The position numbers and the translations under genes were made by a program. From Acidipropionibacterium acidipropionici (GTDB lineage Bacteria > Actinomycetota > Actinomycetes > Propionibacteriales > Propionibacteriaceae), in contig NZ_CP013126.1 in assembly GCF_001441165.1 (NCBI RefSeq), positions 248,001 through 312,000 on the forward strand: a DNA stretch of 64,000 nucleotides, written 5' to 3'. The notes beneath the pieces are model-generated. The model saw nothing but the letters and a program-made list of their open reading frames with translations, did no database searches and was not told where the DNA came from. Shown here one piece after another: positions 1-8,377 of this stretch (position 1 is the first letter of the stretch; each line of letters begins with the position of its first letter).

Positions 1-2054
1 AGATCAACCTGTCGGGCTTCTCGGAGGGCTCCACCGGACGCCGGTTCACGGTGGTCGGGGTCGTCGACCCGGGCCCCCGGGTGTCGGTGAACAACGACCA
101 ACAGGCCTACCTGGACGCCGCCACCCTCATGTCCCTGCGCGGCGAACAGGGCTACGACACCATCTACGTCACCGGCTCCGGCGGGCAGGACGCCGTGGCC
201 GACGCCGTCTCCAGGGTTCCGGGGCTCCACGCCAAGGGCATCTCGGTGCGCACCGCCGACCAGGAGCGGGACGTCCTCACCGACCGCGCCATGTCCGGGT
301 CGCAGGCGATGACCGGATTCATGACCGCCTTCGCCGTCATCGCCCTGGTGGTGGGCGCCATCGTCATCGTCAACACCTTCACCATCCTCGTCGCCCAGCG
401 CACCCGCACCCTGGCGCTGGCCCGCTGCGTGGGCGCCACCCGTTCCCAGGTGCGCCGATCCGTGCTCGCCGACGCCGTGGAGGTCGGGCTCGCCGGTTCC
501 CTCCTCGGTGTTCTGGTGGGCGCCGGCCTGGCCCAGCTGCTCGTCTCGGTGGGCGGCAGCTCGACCAACCTCCCCCTCCAGAGCCACATCTCGGTGTCGG
601 CCGTCTCGATCCTGGTGCCCGTCCTGGTCGGCACCCTGGTGACCCTTCTGGCGGCCCTTCCGCCGGCCCGCCGGGCCACCCGGGTGCCTCCGGTGGCGGC
701 CCTGTCCCCGGTCCTCCCCGAACCCACCAGGACCGTCGGCCGGGTCCGGGTGGTCACGGGGGCGGTGCTGTTCATCGCCGGAGCGGGCCTGCTCATCTGG
801 GCGGCGACCGGAACCGGCTCGATGACCTCCGCACTGATCGGCGGGATCGCCGGCGGGCTCATGAACTTCGCCGGCGTTCTGGTGCTCGCCGTCGTCATCA
901 TCCCCGGGCTGGCCCGGTTGATCGGGCACGTCGCGGGCCGGGTCGGTGGCACCCCCGCCGAGCTGGCCGCCGAGAACGCCCAGCGCAACCCCGGACGCGC
1001 CGCCACCACGGTCTCCGCGCTGCTGGTCGGCGTCACCCTCATCGTGATGACAGCCGTCGGCGCGGCCTGCGGACGCACCACCATCGACGCCACCCTGGAC
1101 AAGCAGTTCCCCTTCGACGCCTCGGTGACCAGCTCCGCCTCCGTCGAGCCCGCGGCAGTCGGCGCGATCACCCGCACGAAGGGGGTCGCCGAGGCCGCGA
1201 CGGTCCCCCAGGTCGAACTCACCCTGGCCGTCGCGGGATCGAGTCATGGAACCCGCGTCACCGGATTCGGGTACAGCGAGCGGGCCCGGGCCACCTTCCG
1301 CGACGCCTCCTCCCTCAAGGGCCTTGACGACGGCCACGCCCTGGTCCAGGCCCCCGGGGCGAGCACCGGCGACAGGATCACCGTGAGATCGGGAGACCGC
1401 GCCCTCACCCTGACCGCAGTGGTGCCCGACGGCGCCGACCCGTCGCTCAACCGGGTGATGCTCACCGCCGATGCGCTCCAGAAGGTGGCCCCCGGGGCGC
1501 CCGCCCACCAGGTGCTGGTGCGCTACGCCGACGGGGCGCAGGCCGCCGACGTCAGCTCCGCGCTCACCACCGCGCTGGCCCCCTATCCGGCCATGAGCCT
1601 CAACTCCGCTGCGAACCAGCGCTCCCAGATGGAGCAGATCGTCACCCTCATGATGGCGCTGGTCATCGGCCTGCTGGCCATCTCGGTGATCATCGCCCTG
1701 GTCGGGGTGGCCAACACCCTGGGACTGTCGGTGCTGGAACGCACCCGGGAGATCGGGCTGCTGCGGGCCCTGGGGCTGACCCGCAGCCAGATCAAGGCGA
1801 TGTTCGGCCACGAGGCCGTCCAGGAATCGGTGGCCGCGATCCTCGTCGGTCTGGTCCTCGGGTCGGCCTACGGCATCGCCGGAGCCTTCGCGCTGCTGGG
1901 CACCGAGGGCTCGGTGACGATGCACATCTCCGTGCCGTGGGTCGAGCTGGCCGCGGTGACCGTGGTGGCCCTGGGGGCCGGCTGGCTGGCCTCGGTGATC
2001 CCGGGACGCCGAGCGGCCCGGATCAGCCCGGCGGTGGCACTGGCCGGGGAGTAA
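1..2054 (+). CDS. FtsX/MacB-type ABC transporter permease (5' end outside window)
   Basis: The reading frame is open to the left edge, so the N-terminus is missing and any start inside the window is artificial. The visible part has two FtsX-like permease blocks. The first has membrane segments at about 320-390, 480-560 and 600-650, followed by an Arg/Pro-rich RRATRVPPVAAL turn. The second is at about 1640-2040 and ends in RRAARISPAVALAGE. Between them are four membrane stretches and an extracellular domain. This duplicated layout is typical of actinobacterial lipoprotein or antimicrobial-peptide exporters that work with a separate ATPase, which should lie upstream outside the window. Family call is secure; substrate is unknown. 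Confidence 0.85.
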   Translation, partial: INLSGFSEGSTGRRFTVVGVVDPGPRVSVNNDQQAYLDAATLMSLRGEQGYDTIYVTGSGGQDAVADAVSRVPGLHAKGISVRTADQERDVLTDRAMSGSQAMTGFMTAFAVIALVVGAIVIVNTFTILVAQRTRTLALARCVGATRSQVRRSVLADAVEVGLAGSLLGVLVGAGLAQLLVSVGGSSTNLPLQSHISVSAVSILVPVLVGTLVTLLAALPPARRATRVPPVAALSPVLPEPTRTVGRVRVVTGAVLFIAGAGLLIWAATGTGSMTSALIGGIAGGLMNFAGVLVLAVVIIPGLARLIGHVAGRVGGTPAELAAENAQRNPGRAATTVSALLVGVTLIVMTAVGAACGRTTIDATLDKQFPFDASVTSSASVEPAAVGAITRTKGVAEAATVPQVELTLAVAGSSHGTRVTGFGYSERARATFRDASSLKGLDDGHALVQAPGASTGDRITVRSGDRALTLTAVVPDGADPSLNRVMLTADALQKVAPGAPAHQVLVRYADGAQAADVSSALTTALAPYPAMSLNSAANQRSQMEQIVTLMMALVIGLLAISVIIALVGVANTLGLSVLERTREIGLLRALGLTRSQIKAMFGHEAVQESVAAILVGLVLGSAYGIAGAFALLGTEGSVTMHISVPWVELAAVTVVALGAGWLASVIPGRRAARISPAVALAGE

Positions 2055-2084
2055 GGCCCGACGGCCCTCCCCCGCCCCTCTCTC

Positions 2085-2144
2085 CCCGCCACGTCCATCC
2101 CCGCCACGTCTCTCCCCGCCACGTCCGTCCCCGCCACGGCCATC
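2085..2144. repeat. 15-bp tandem repeat, four units
   Basis: Four adjoining 15-base units of the form CCCGCCACGTCCNTC begin at 2085, 2100, 2115 and 2130, with one to three differences between units. They lie between the ABC permease stop and palindromic repeat A1. No coding sense was found. Confidence 0.75.
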
Positions 2145-2149
2145 CGCGG

Positions 2150-2209
2150 CGGCATCCAAACCTGGCGGCGGCATTGGAATACAGCTGCCGTCGCCAGGTT
2201 TGGATGCCG
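2150..2209 (+). repeat. Dispersed palindromic element, family A, copy 1
   Basis: Two 24-base arms, 2150-2173 and 2186-2209, are inverted complements with one mismatch (arm core CATCCAAACCTGGCG), around a 12-base loop containing TTGGAATAC. It sits in the gap between the converging permease and NUDIX genes. A second copy is at 29511-29576 and a decayed one at 53480-53550. As a transcript it would fold into a strong stem, so it could also terminate both converging genes. Confidence 0.85.
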
Positions 2210-2238
2210 TCGAGGACTGGATCATGCACCGGCGGGCC

Positions 2239-2649
2239 TCAGATCAGGCCCAGCCGACGCAGCTCGGGAATCACCGAGTCGACGAGCAGCGGGGCCTGAC
2301 GCGGATCGTTGGCGGCCGTGTCCAGAGGGGTCCACTCGTACTCCGCGATCTCATGATCGGGAGTCGGGTGGGGCCAGGCGTCATCCCAGTGGCGGACGAA
2401 GACCGCGCACCGGATCCCCTCGGCGTCATTGTTGGCCGGGGCCGCGTCGAAAGTGCCCAGGTGGCCCAGCGACGTCGGGTCCAGGTGCAGCCGCACCTCT
2501 TCGGCGGCCTCCCGGACCGCGGCCTCCAGGGCGGTCTCCCCCGGCTCGATCTTGCCGCCGGGAAGGATGACGTGGCTGGTGCCGGCCTTGCGGACGTTGA
2601 GGCAGCTGCGCCCCCGAAGCAGGCAGACGGCGGCGAGATCAAGAATCAC
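2239..2649 (-). CDS. NUDIX hydrolase
   Basis: A 136-residue protein that fills a single NUDIX fold. The NUDIX box spans about residues 31-53: GGKIEPGE, then REAAEE after seven residues. It binds the divalent metals used to hydrolyse a nucleoside diphosphate linked to another group X. The usual final Gly of the box is Arg here. The start is GTG. A TAGATT box lies 8 bases upstream (2658-2663), suggesting a leaderless transcript. The substrate cannot be told from sequence. Confidence 0.85.
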   Translation of the reverse strand: MILDLAAVCLLRGRSCLNVRKAGTSHVILPGGKIEPGETALEAAVREAAEEVRLHLDPTSLGHLGTFDAAPANNDAEGIRCAVFVRHWDDAWPHPTPDHEIAEYEWTPLDTAANDPRQAPLLVDSVIPELRRLGLI

Positions 2650-2705
2650 GGACCGTGAATCTACGCCCTCCCCCGGGGTCTCCCCACCCGTCTACTCCCA
2701 CCCTC

Positions 2706-2782
2706 CGGGGCAATCCAGCGAGACCCCGGCCGATCTGTGGCGTTCTTGTCCCGGACCCCCGGTGTCTCGCTGGATTACCCCG
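2706..2782 (+). repeat. Dispersed palindromic element, family B, copy 1
   Basis: Perfect 13-base inverted arms AATCCAGCGAGAC (2712-2724) and GTCTCGCTGGATT (2764-2776), extended by partly matching GGG/CCC ends, surround a conserved centre containing GATCTGTGGCG. The second copy is at 55094-55172. It lies in the intergenic gap before the amino-acid permease. Confidence 0.8.
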
Positions 2783-2901
2783 ATCACCCCCGGTACGGCC
2801 AGCAGTACGACCGGTGTCAGAACAGCCGGGAGCACACATCGGCCCCTCCGCCCCGCCACGGTCACAGACCGGCCCCATGCACGGCCCCGGGAGCCGATAC
2901 C

Positions 2902-2907
2902 TAGGAT
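2902..2907 (+). promoter_or_regulatory. -10 box of a leaderless promoter for the amino-acid permease
   Basis: TAGGAT ends 7 bases before the GTG start at 2915. That spacing puts transcription initiation on or next to the start codon, and no ribosome-binding site is visible. The same arrangement recurs before many genes in this window. Confidence 0.5.
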
Positions 2908-2914
2908 TCGGTCT

Positions 2915-4351
2915 GTGAGCCAGACCCGCCAGCACATTCCCGAGGCACCACCACGCGACAGCCAGCAGCCCGGGGTGTCGCTGCGCCGGGGCCTGCGCAA
3001 CCGCCACATCCAGCTCATCGCGCTGGGCGGGGCGATCGGCACGGGGCTCTTCTACGGCGCGTCCGACTCCATCGGCGCCGCGGGGCCCGCGGTCATCGTG
3101 AGCTATCTGGTGGGCGGGGTCATCATCTACCTGGTGATGCGGGCGCTGGGCGAGATGAGCGTCCACAACCCCACCTCGGGGGCCTTCTCCGAATACGCCC
3201 ACGACTACTGGGGAGACCTCGCCGGCTTCGTGTCCGGCTGGAACTACTGGTTCAACTACATCGCCGTGTCGATGGCCGAGCTGTCAGTGGTGGGCATCTA
3301 CATCAACTACTGGTTCCCCGGCGTCCCCCAATGGGTCACCGCTGCCGTCGTGCTGGTCCTCATCACCGCCATCAACCTGCTCCATGTGCGGGCCTACGGG
3401 GAGTTCGAGTTCTGGTTCGCCATCATCAAGGTGGTGGCCATCCTCGCGATGATCGCCTTCGGCCTGTGGATCATGTTCTTCGGCGCGGGCGGCCACCCCG
3501 CCACCGGCATCTCCAACCTGTGGACCCACGGCGGCTTCATGCCGAACGGGCTGCACGGCGTGATGACCGGCCTGGTGGTGGTGATGTTCTCCTTCGGCGG
3601 CGTGGAACTCATCGGCATCACCGCCGGGGAGGCCGAGGACCCCCAGCGCTCCATCCCCAAGGCCATCAACCAGGTGGTCTACCGGATCCTCATCTTCTAC
3701 GTCGGCGCCATCCTGGTGATCGTCTCCCTCACACCGTGGACGAAGATCGACGGCAAGGCCAGCCCCTTCGTCCAGATCTTCGACCAGATCGGGGTGCCCG
3801 GCGCCGCCGCCATCCTCAATGTCGTCGTGCTCACCGCGGCCGCGTCCACCTACAACTCGGGGCTCTACTCCAACGGCCGCATGCTGTTCTCCCTGGCCCA
3901 CCAGGGCAACGCTCCGAGGATCTTCGGGAAGGTGAGCCGCCACGGCTCCCCCTGGGTCGGCATCATCGCCTCCAGCCTGGTCACCGCGGCCGCCGTCGTC
4001 CTCACCGCCGTGCTCCCCTCCCAGGCCTTCTCCTACGTCATGTCGATCGCGCTGATCGCCGCCTTCATCAACTGGGGAATGGTCGTCATCACCCAGCTGT
4101 TGTTCCGCCGGAGGATGGACGCCGACGCCGTGGCCGCGCTGCGGTTCCGGATGCCGGGGGCACCTGTCACGAACTGGCTCGTGCTGGCATTCATGGCCGT
4201 TATCGTCGTCCTGATGGTTCTCTCCGGAAACCCCGCCTACCAGATCGCGGTGGCCATCGGGCCGGTCTGGCTCATCATCCTCATCGCCGGCTGGGCGCTC
4301 TCGCGCCTGGCCCGGCGCAGACGAGACGCCGCACAGATCACGGAGGACTGA
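2915..4351 (+). CDS. Amino-acid permease, AAT/APC family
   Basis: A 478-residue permease with about 12 membrane segments. The N-terminal RGLRNRHIQLIALGGAIGTG motif marks the AAT family of H+-coupled amino-acid importers (relatives of ProY, GabP, AnsP, LysP). The consensus region SFGGVELIGITAGEAEDPQRS is also present. I chose GTG at 2915 because the family motif begins about 27 residues later and longer upstream frames run through repeat B. The next gene, an AspT-type exchanger, starts 6 bases after the stop, so the two are probably one operon for amino-acid traffic. Specificity is unresolved; aspartate, asparagine or alanine would fit the partner. Confidence 0.85.
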   Translation: MSQTRQHIPEAPPRDSQQPGVSLRRGLRNRHIQLIALGGAIGTGLFYGASDSIGAAGPAVIVSYLVGGVIIYLVMRALGEMSVHNPTSGAFSEYAHDYWGDLAGFVSGWNYWFNYIAVSMAELSVVGIYINYWFPGVPQWVTAAVVLVLITAINLLHVRAYGEFEFWFAIIKVVAILAMIAFGLWIMFFGAGGHPATGISNLWTHGGFMPNGLHGVMTGLVVVMFSFGGVELIGITAGEAEDPQRSIPKAINQVVYRILIFYVGAILVIVSLTPWTKIDGKASPFVQIFDQIGVPGAAAILNVVVLTAAASTYNSGLYSNGRMLFSLAHQGNAPRIFGKVSRHGSPWVGIIASSLVTAAAVVLTAVLPSQAFSYVMSIALIAAFINWGMVVITQLLFRRRMDADAVAALRFRMPGAPVTNWLVLAFMAVIVVLMVLSGNPAYQIAVAIGPVWLIILIAGWALSRLARRRRDAAQITED

Positions 4352-4357
4352 GACCCC

Positions 4358-5935
4358 ATGAGCATCGTCCTGGACTTCCTGGCCGCTCACCAACTCGTCA
4401 CCATTCTGGTGGTGCTCGCTCTCGGAGCGCTGCTGGGCCAGATCCGGTTCGGGCCGCTGCGCTTCGGCGCGGCCGGCGCCCTGTTCATGGGTCTCGTCGT
4501 CGGAGCCCTGGATCCGCGCCTGGGCCAGAACCTCGCCAGCATCAAGGCGCTGGGCGTCGTACTCTTCTGCTACACCGTGGGCCTGGCCGCCGGGTCCACC
4601 TTCATCTCCGACCTCAAGCGGCAGTGGTCCCTGATGGTCGCCGGAGTCGTCGGCCTGGCGGCGATGGCCGCGGCCGCACTGGGGCTGGGCCACCTCCTCG
4701 GGCTCACCCCGGCGCACGTCGCAGGGCTCTACGCCGGCGTCCTCACCTCCCCCGCCATCGACGCCGCCACCTCGGCCACCAACGGGGCCGGGGACACCCT
4801 GGTCGGTTACGCGATCTCCTACCCCGTCGGCGTCGTCGTCGCGATGATCATGGTGTCCTTCGTCGCCACCAAGAAGTGGCCGGCCACCAAGGACAACACC
4901 TCGATGGCCGAGGCCGGGCTCACCGCCGTCTCCACCGTCGTGGACCGGGAGACGTCGATCCGCGCCACCCCCGGATTCACCGCCGACCAGATCCGCATGT
5001 CGTACCTGCTGCGCGAGGGTGAGATGCAGCTGGCCACACCAGACGACGACCTCCACGTCGGCGACCAGGTGCTGGTGGTGGGCAACCCCGACGACGTGGC
5101 CCGTGCCGTCGAGCATCTGGGGCACCGCTCCAAGAAGCGGCTGACCGACGACCGCAACACGGTGGACTTCCGCCGCTTCCTGGTCTCCAACCCCAGCCTC
5201 ATCGGTCGGCGGCTGGGAGACATCGACGTGCGCGGGCGCACCAACGGCAAGGTGACGCGGGTCCGCCGGGCGGATCTGGACATGCTGGCCAATGACGACA
5301 TCATCCTTCAGCCCGGCGACCGGGTGCTGTGCGTGGTGCCCGCCAACCGGCTGTCGGACGCCGCCGACTTCTTCGGCGACTCCGAGGCCCGGGTCTCCCA
5401 GGTCGACACCCTGTCTCTCGGCCTGGGCGCCGCCATGGGACTGGTCCTCGGAGCCATCCTCGTGGCCCTCCCCGGAGGGTTGAAGTTCGAGCTCGGAGCC
5501 GCCGCCGGGCCTCTGGTGATGGGCATGATCCTCGGTGCGGTGCACCGCACCGGGCCGCTGCGCTGGGACCTTCCCCACGCCACCAACAACATCCTGCGCC
5601 AACTGGGCCTGATGATCTTCCTGGCCTGTGTCGGCCTGGCGTCGGGGCCCTCGTTCACCTCCCAGGCGATCAGCTGGACCGGGCTGTGGATCGTCGTCGT
5701 CTCCACCGTCGCCCTGATCCTCGGCGGGCTCATCCTGCTGGTGGCCGCCCGCCGGATGGGCCTGTCGGCCCAGCGCGCGGCCGGAGGATTCGCCGGGTTC
5801 GTCGGCCAGCCGGCGATCCTCGGCTACGCCAACTCACTGGCCAATGACGAGCGGATCGAGTCGGCCTACGGGGCGCTCTTCGCCCTCGGCACGGTGGTGA
5901 AGATCCTGCTGGTGCAGGTCATAGCGTTGCTCTGA
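4358..5935 (+). CDS. AspT-family aspartate:alanine-type exchanger
   Basis: A 525-residue membrane protein with the AspT/YidE/YbjL layout: an N-terminal set of about five membrane segments, two cytoplasmic RCK-C (TrkA-C) domains at about residues 205-290 and 295-380, then a second membrane half with GAAAGPLVMGMILG. The family includes the electrogenic aspartate/alanine antiporter of lactic bacteria, which makes proton-motive force when coupled to decarboxylation, and uncharacterised relatives. It lies 6 bases behind the amino-acid permease. It ends 3 bases from the converging budA stop. Exact substrates are inferred only. Confidence 0.8.
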   Translation: MSIVLDFLAAHQLVTILVVLALGALLGQIRFGPLRFGAAGALFMGLVVGALDPRLGQNLASIKALGVVLFCYTVGLAAGSTFISDLKRQWSLMVAGVVGLAAMAAAALGLGHLLGLTPAHVAGLYAGVLTSPAIDAATSATNGAGDTLVGYAISYPVGVVVAMIMVSFVATKKWPATKDNTSMAEAGLTAVSTVVDRETSIRATPGFTADQIRMSYLLREGEMQLATPDDDLHVGDQVLVVGNPDDVARAVEHLGHRSKKRLTDDRNTVDFRRFLVSNPSLIGRRLGDIDVRGRTNGKVTRVRRADLDMLANDDIILQPGDRVLCVVPANRLSDAADFFGDSEARVSQVDTLSLGLGAAMGLVLGAILVALPGGLKFELGAAAGPLVMGMILGAVHRTGPLRWDLPHATNNILRQLGLMIFLACVGLASGPSFTSQAISWTGLWIVVVSTVALILGGLILLVAARRMGLSAQRAAGGFAGFVGQPAILGYANSLANDERIESAYGALFALGTVVKILLVQVIALL

Positions 5936-5938
5936 TCC

Positions 5939-6658
5939 TCACCCCTGCGCGTGCTCGGTCCGGGCCACCTGCTCTGCGAGGTCCTCGGGGGCCAGATCGG
6001 CGCGCTCGAACTCGGTGGTCAGCGGCAGACGCAGCTGCAGGTCGGTGCCGACGCACACCTCCACCGCACCGGTACCGATCTGGAAGTCGACGACGTGGCC
6101 GCCGCGGGTGCGGGTGTCGTCGATGAAATGCACATGACAGCCCGGCACCGAGATGCCCTGCTGATAGACCGGGGTGCGGAATCCCACGAAGATGCCATCG
6201 ATCTCCTCGGCACGTACCACCCGCTCCCCGTCGGTGGCCTGGACCATCGGCCGGTAGGGCTTGTCCTGCTGGACGACGGTGCGCGTGGTGACCCAGTCGA
6301 CGTGGCCGCTGATCCGCAGCGCATACATGTAGTTGGCGCTCGGCAGCAGGTTGTCGATGAGCTTCGAGAGATCCGGCCGGTGCAGCGGACGGGCGATCTC
6401 CAGCCGGTGCGAGGGCACGAAGTTGGTCACCGTGGCGTAGGGCGTGTGCTGGCTCATCGACGCCGGCCGGGTGGTGCCGTCGCCCTTGAGCTGGAAGCAC
6501 TGCCCGTCGAGAATGATCATCTCCCCATCCAGGGCGTTGAAGGTGCCGATCCCGAACGAGCCGTGGGACAGCAGTTCGCCGATGGACATCTCGTCCTCAT
6601 AGACCCCGTCCATCAGCGAGGAGATGAGGCTCGTCTGGAAGAACTCGTGCCGGTTCAC
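5939..6658 (-). CDS. budA: Alpha-acetolactate decarboxylase
   Basis: A 239-residue cytoplasmic enzyme that decarboxylates 2-acetolactate to acetoin. The N-terminus (FQTSLISSLMDGVYEDEMS) and GIGTFNALDGEM are family hallmarks. The zinc ligands appear as HVH and a following His in GCHVHFIDDTRTRGGH near residue 175-190. Full length. The alpha-acetolactate synthase is not in this window. A zinc alcohol dehydrogenase lies upstream on the same strand with a 75-base gap and could belong to the same overflow route, but that is only a neighbourhood inference. Confidence 0.93.
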   Translation of the reverse strand: MNRHEFFQTSLISSLMDGVYEDEMSIGELLSHGSFGIGTFNALDGEMIILDGQCFQLKGDGTTRPASMSQHTPYATVTNFVPSHRLEIARPLHRPDLSKLIDNLLPSANYMYALRISGHVDWVTTRTVVQQDKPYRPMVQATDGERVVRAEEIDGIFVGFRTPVYQQGISVPGCHVHFIDDTRTRGGHVVDFQIGTGAVEVCVGTDLQLRLPLTTEFERADLAPEDLAEQVARTEHAQG

Positions 6659-6733
6659 CCTTCAAGCTTAAGCGCGCCACCGCCCGGCCGGGCATCCGCG
6701 TGCCCGGCCGACCACCGGCCCTGGACTCAGGTC

Positions 6734-7777
6734 TCAAGGCTTGACCAGGACGCGGATCGGGTTATTGCGGTGCTTCTCCAGGTCCTCGATGCCGCGTTCC
6801 ACCTCGCTCAGCGGCACCACCTCGGAGATCGACTCCGAGAGGTCCAGGCGGCCGTAGGACAGCATCTCGGCGAGCATGGCGATGTCCTGACCGTTGTAGC
6901 CCAGATGCCCCATGACCCTCTTGCGCTCCAGATTGAAGTTCATGAAGGGCCCGGCATCGATGCTCTGGCTCGACAATCCCAGCGAGACGGCCTTGCCGTT
7001 GACATCCAGGGAGTCCACGGCGGCCCGAAGGGTGGGCCTGATGCCCACGGCGTCGAAGGCGACGTCGATCATCCGGCCGTTGGTGAGGTCCTCGATCTTG
7101 CTCATCAGCTCGGGATCGTCGCTGCGCAGGGTGTGATCGGCGCCAACCCGCCTGGCCCGCTCCAGTACCTCGTCGTTGAGATCGATGGCGATCACCGGGA
7201 CGCCGCCGGCCGCCTTGGCGAGCTGGACCAGATGGGTACCGACCCCGCCCACGCCCCAGACCGCCACGGCATTGCCCATGTGCACCTGGGCGGTGTGCAC
7301 CACTGCCGCGTAGGGGGTGGAGACGGCGTCGGCCAGCAGCGCCGCCTGATCCATCGGCACATTGCCGGGGATCTTCGTCAGACCGGTCGCGGCGGCCTCG
7401 TGGTACTTCGCCCAGGCCCCGTCGTAGGCGAAGGCCATCAGGTTCAGGTGGAGGCAGTTGGCGAAGTCGCCGCGGCGGCATTTGCGGCACTTCAGGCAGG
7501 GGCGCCCGGCCGACGGGATGACGCGGTCGCCCACCTTCCAGCCGGTGACCCCGGCGCCGATCTCGACAATGGTCCCGGAGGCCTCGTGGCCCTGGGTGAC
7601 CACGGGCAGCTGAGCGGGAAAAGTGCCGTTGATGAGGCTGAGGTCCGAGTGACAGATGCCGCAGTAGGCCACCTCGATGAGCACATTGCCCGGCCCCGGA
7701 TGGGGCACCGGCACGTCCTCCAGGTGAATGCTCTTGTCCTGGGCGTAGAACCTCTCGGCCAGCATGGTTTCGGTCAT
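6734..7777 (-). CDS. Zinc-dependent alcohol dehydrogenase
   Basis: A 347-residue MDR-superfamily enzyme. Catalytic zinc ligands are in CGICHSD and QGHEASG, and the four structural-zinc cysteines are in CLKCRKCRRGDFANC (about residues 93-107). The nucleotide-binding glycines are GVGGVG at about 176-181. It resembles NAD-dependent AdhA/AdhP-type alcohol dehydrogenases that interconvert alcohols and aldehydes. ATG at 7777. An inverted repeat at 7850-7870 may be its operator. Confidence 0.88.
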   Translation of the reverse strand: MTETMLAERFYAQDKSIHLEDVPVPHPGPGNVLIEVAYCGICHSDLSLINGTFPAQLPVVTQGHEASGTIVEIGAGVTGWKVGDRVIPSAGRPCLKCRKCRRGDFANCLHLNLMAFAYDGAWAKYHEAAATGLTKIPGNVPMDQAALLADAVSTPYAAVVHTAQVHMGNAVAVWGVGGVGTHLVQLAKAAGGVPVIAIDLNDEVLERARRVGADHTLRSDDPELMSKIEDLTNGRMIDVAFDAVGIRPTLRAAVDSLDVNGKAVSLGLSSQSIDAGPFMNFNLERKRVMGHLGYNGQDIAMLAEMLSYGRLDLSESISEVVPLSEVERGIEDLEKHRNNPIRVLVKP

Positions 7778-7849
7778 CGCACACTCCTCTGTACTGCGGT
7801 CCGTGCGCCGGACGGCTCCGGCGCAGCCGGGTCCAGTTCAGTGAGGGGC

Positions 7850-7870
7850 TTCGATGCACCTCTCATCGAA
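7850..7870 (-). promoter_or_regulatory. Inverted repeat upstream of the alcohol dehydrogenase
   Basis: Arms TTCGATG and CATCGAA are separated by 7 bases and lie 73-93 bases upstream of the dehydrogenase ATG. A TATCGT box lies farther out on the minus strand. The placement suits an operator; the regulator is unknown. The 7778-7938 gap has no gene. Confidence 0.4.
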
Positions 7871-7938
7871 ATGGTCCGACCAAAACCACGATAGCTCATC
7901 CCGGATTCTGGACCCCAGAGGGTCGCTGGGCGAACGGA

Positions 7939-8376
7939 TCAGCGGGCCGGAAGAGCCAGCTGGGCGTGGACGATGGTGCGCCCCATGTGGACACGCCCCG
8001 TCGACTCGGCGGTGAACACCCGGGGGTCGGCCTGCCCCTCGTACCCCATCGCCTGCATCCGGCGGACCGTCTGGGAGAGCTGGTCCACCTGCTCGCTGAG
8101 GTGCTCGATCCGCGTCTCCAGCTCGATGATGCGCCGGATCCCGTTGAGGTTGATCCCCTCCTCCTGGGAGAGGTGCTGGACGGTCCGCAGCCGGGCGACG
8201 TCGCGCGGGGAGTATCGGCGTCCCCGCCCCCTCGCCCGGCTCGGGACCACCAGCCCGAGCCGGTCGTAGGTGCGCAGCGTCTGCGGGTGCATCCCGGCGA
8301 GTTCGGCAGCCACCGAGATCGGGAAGATCGGGGCGTCCTGGTCGATCCTGGCCAGTCCGGCCTGTTCGTCCGCCAT
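7939..8376 (-). CDS. hspR: HspR heat-shock repressor (MerR family)
   Basis: A 145-residue regulator. A MerR-type winged helix spans about residues 17-85 (VAAELAGMHPQTLRTYDRLG, then RGRGRRYS) and is followed by a coiled-coil dimerisation helix at about 88-112. HspR represses the dnaK operon by binding HAIR inverted repeats with DnaK as co-repressor. It is the last gene of the dnaK-grpE-dnaJ-hspR operon and starts 1 base after the dnaJ stop. Two HAIR sites are visible upstream of dnaK. Confidence 0.95.
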   Translation of the reverse strand: MADEQAGLARIDQDAPIFPISVAAELAGMHPQTLRTYDRLGLVVPSRARGRGRRYSPRDVARLRTVQHLSQEEGINLNGIRRIIELETRIEHLSEQVDQLSQTVRRMQAMGYEGQADPRVFTAESTGRVHMGRTIVHAQLALPAR

Positions 8377-8377
8377 C

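Noticed and set aside
2150-2229. Short ORF across palindrome A1 that resembles one across copy A2 (GIQTWRRQ...ARFGC)
   Set aside because: The similarity follows from the shared inverted repeat; there is no ribosome-binding site and the frames are not conserved in copy 3.
3284-5602. 772-residue minus-strand ORF opposite the permease and AspT genes
   Set aside because: Low-complexity His/Asp/Gly-rich translation, antisense to two clear membrane-protein genes. A shadow of GC-rich codon use.
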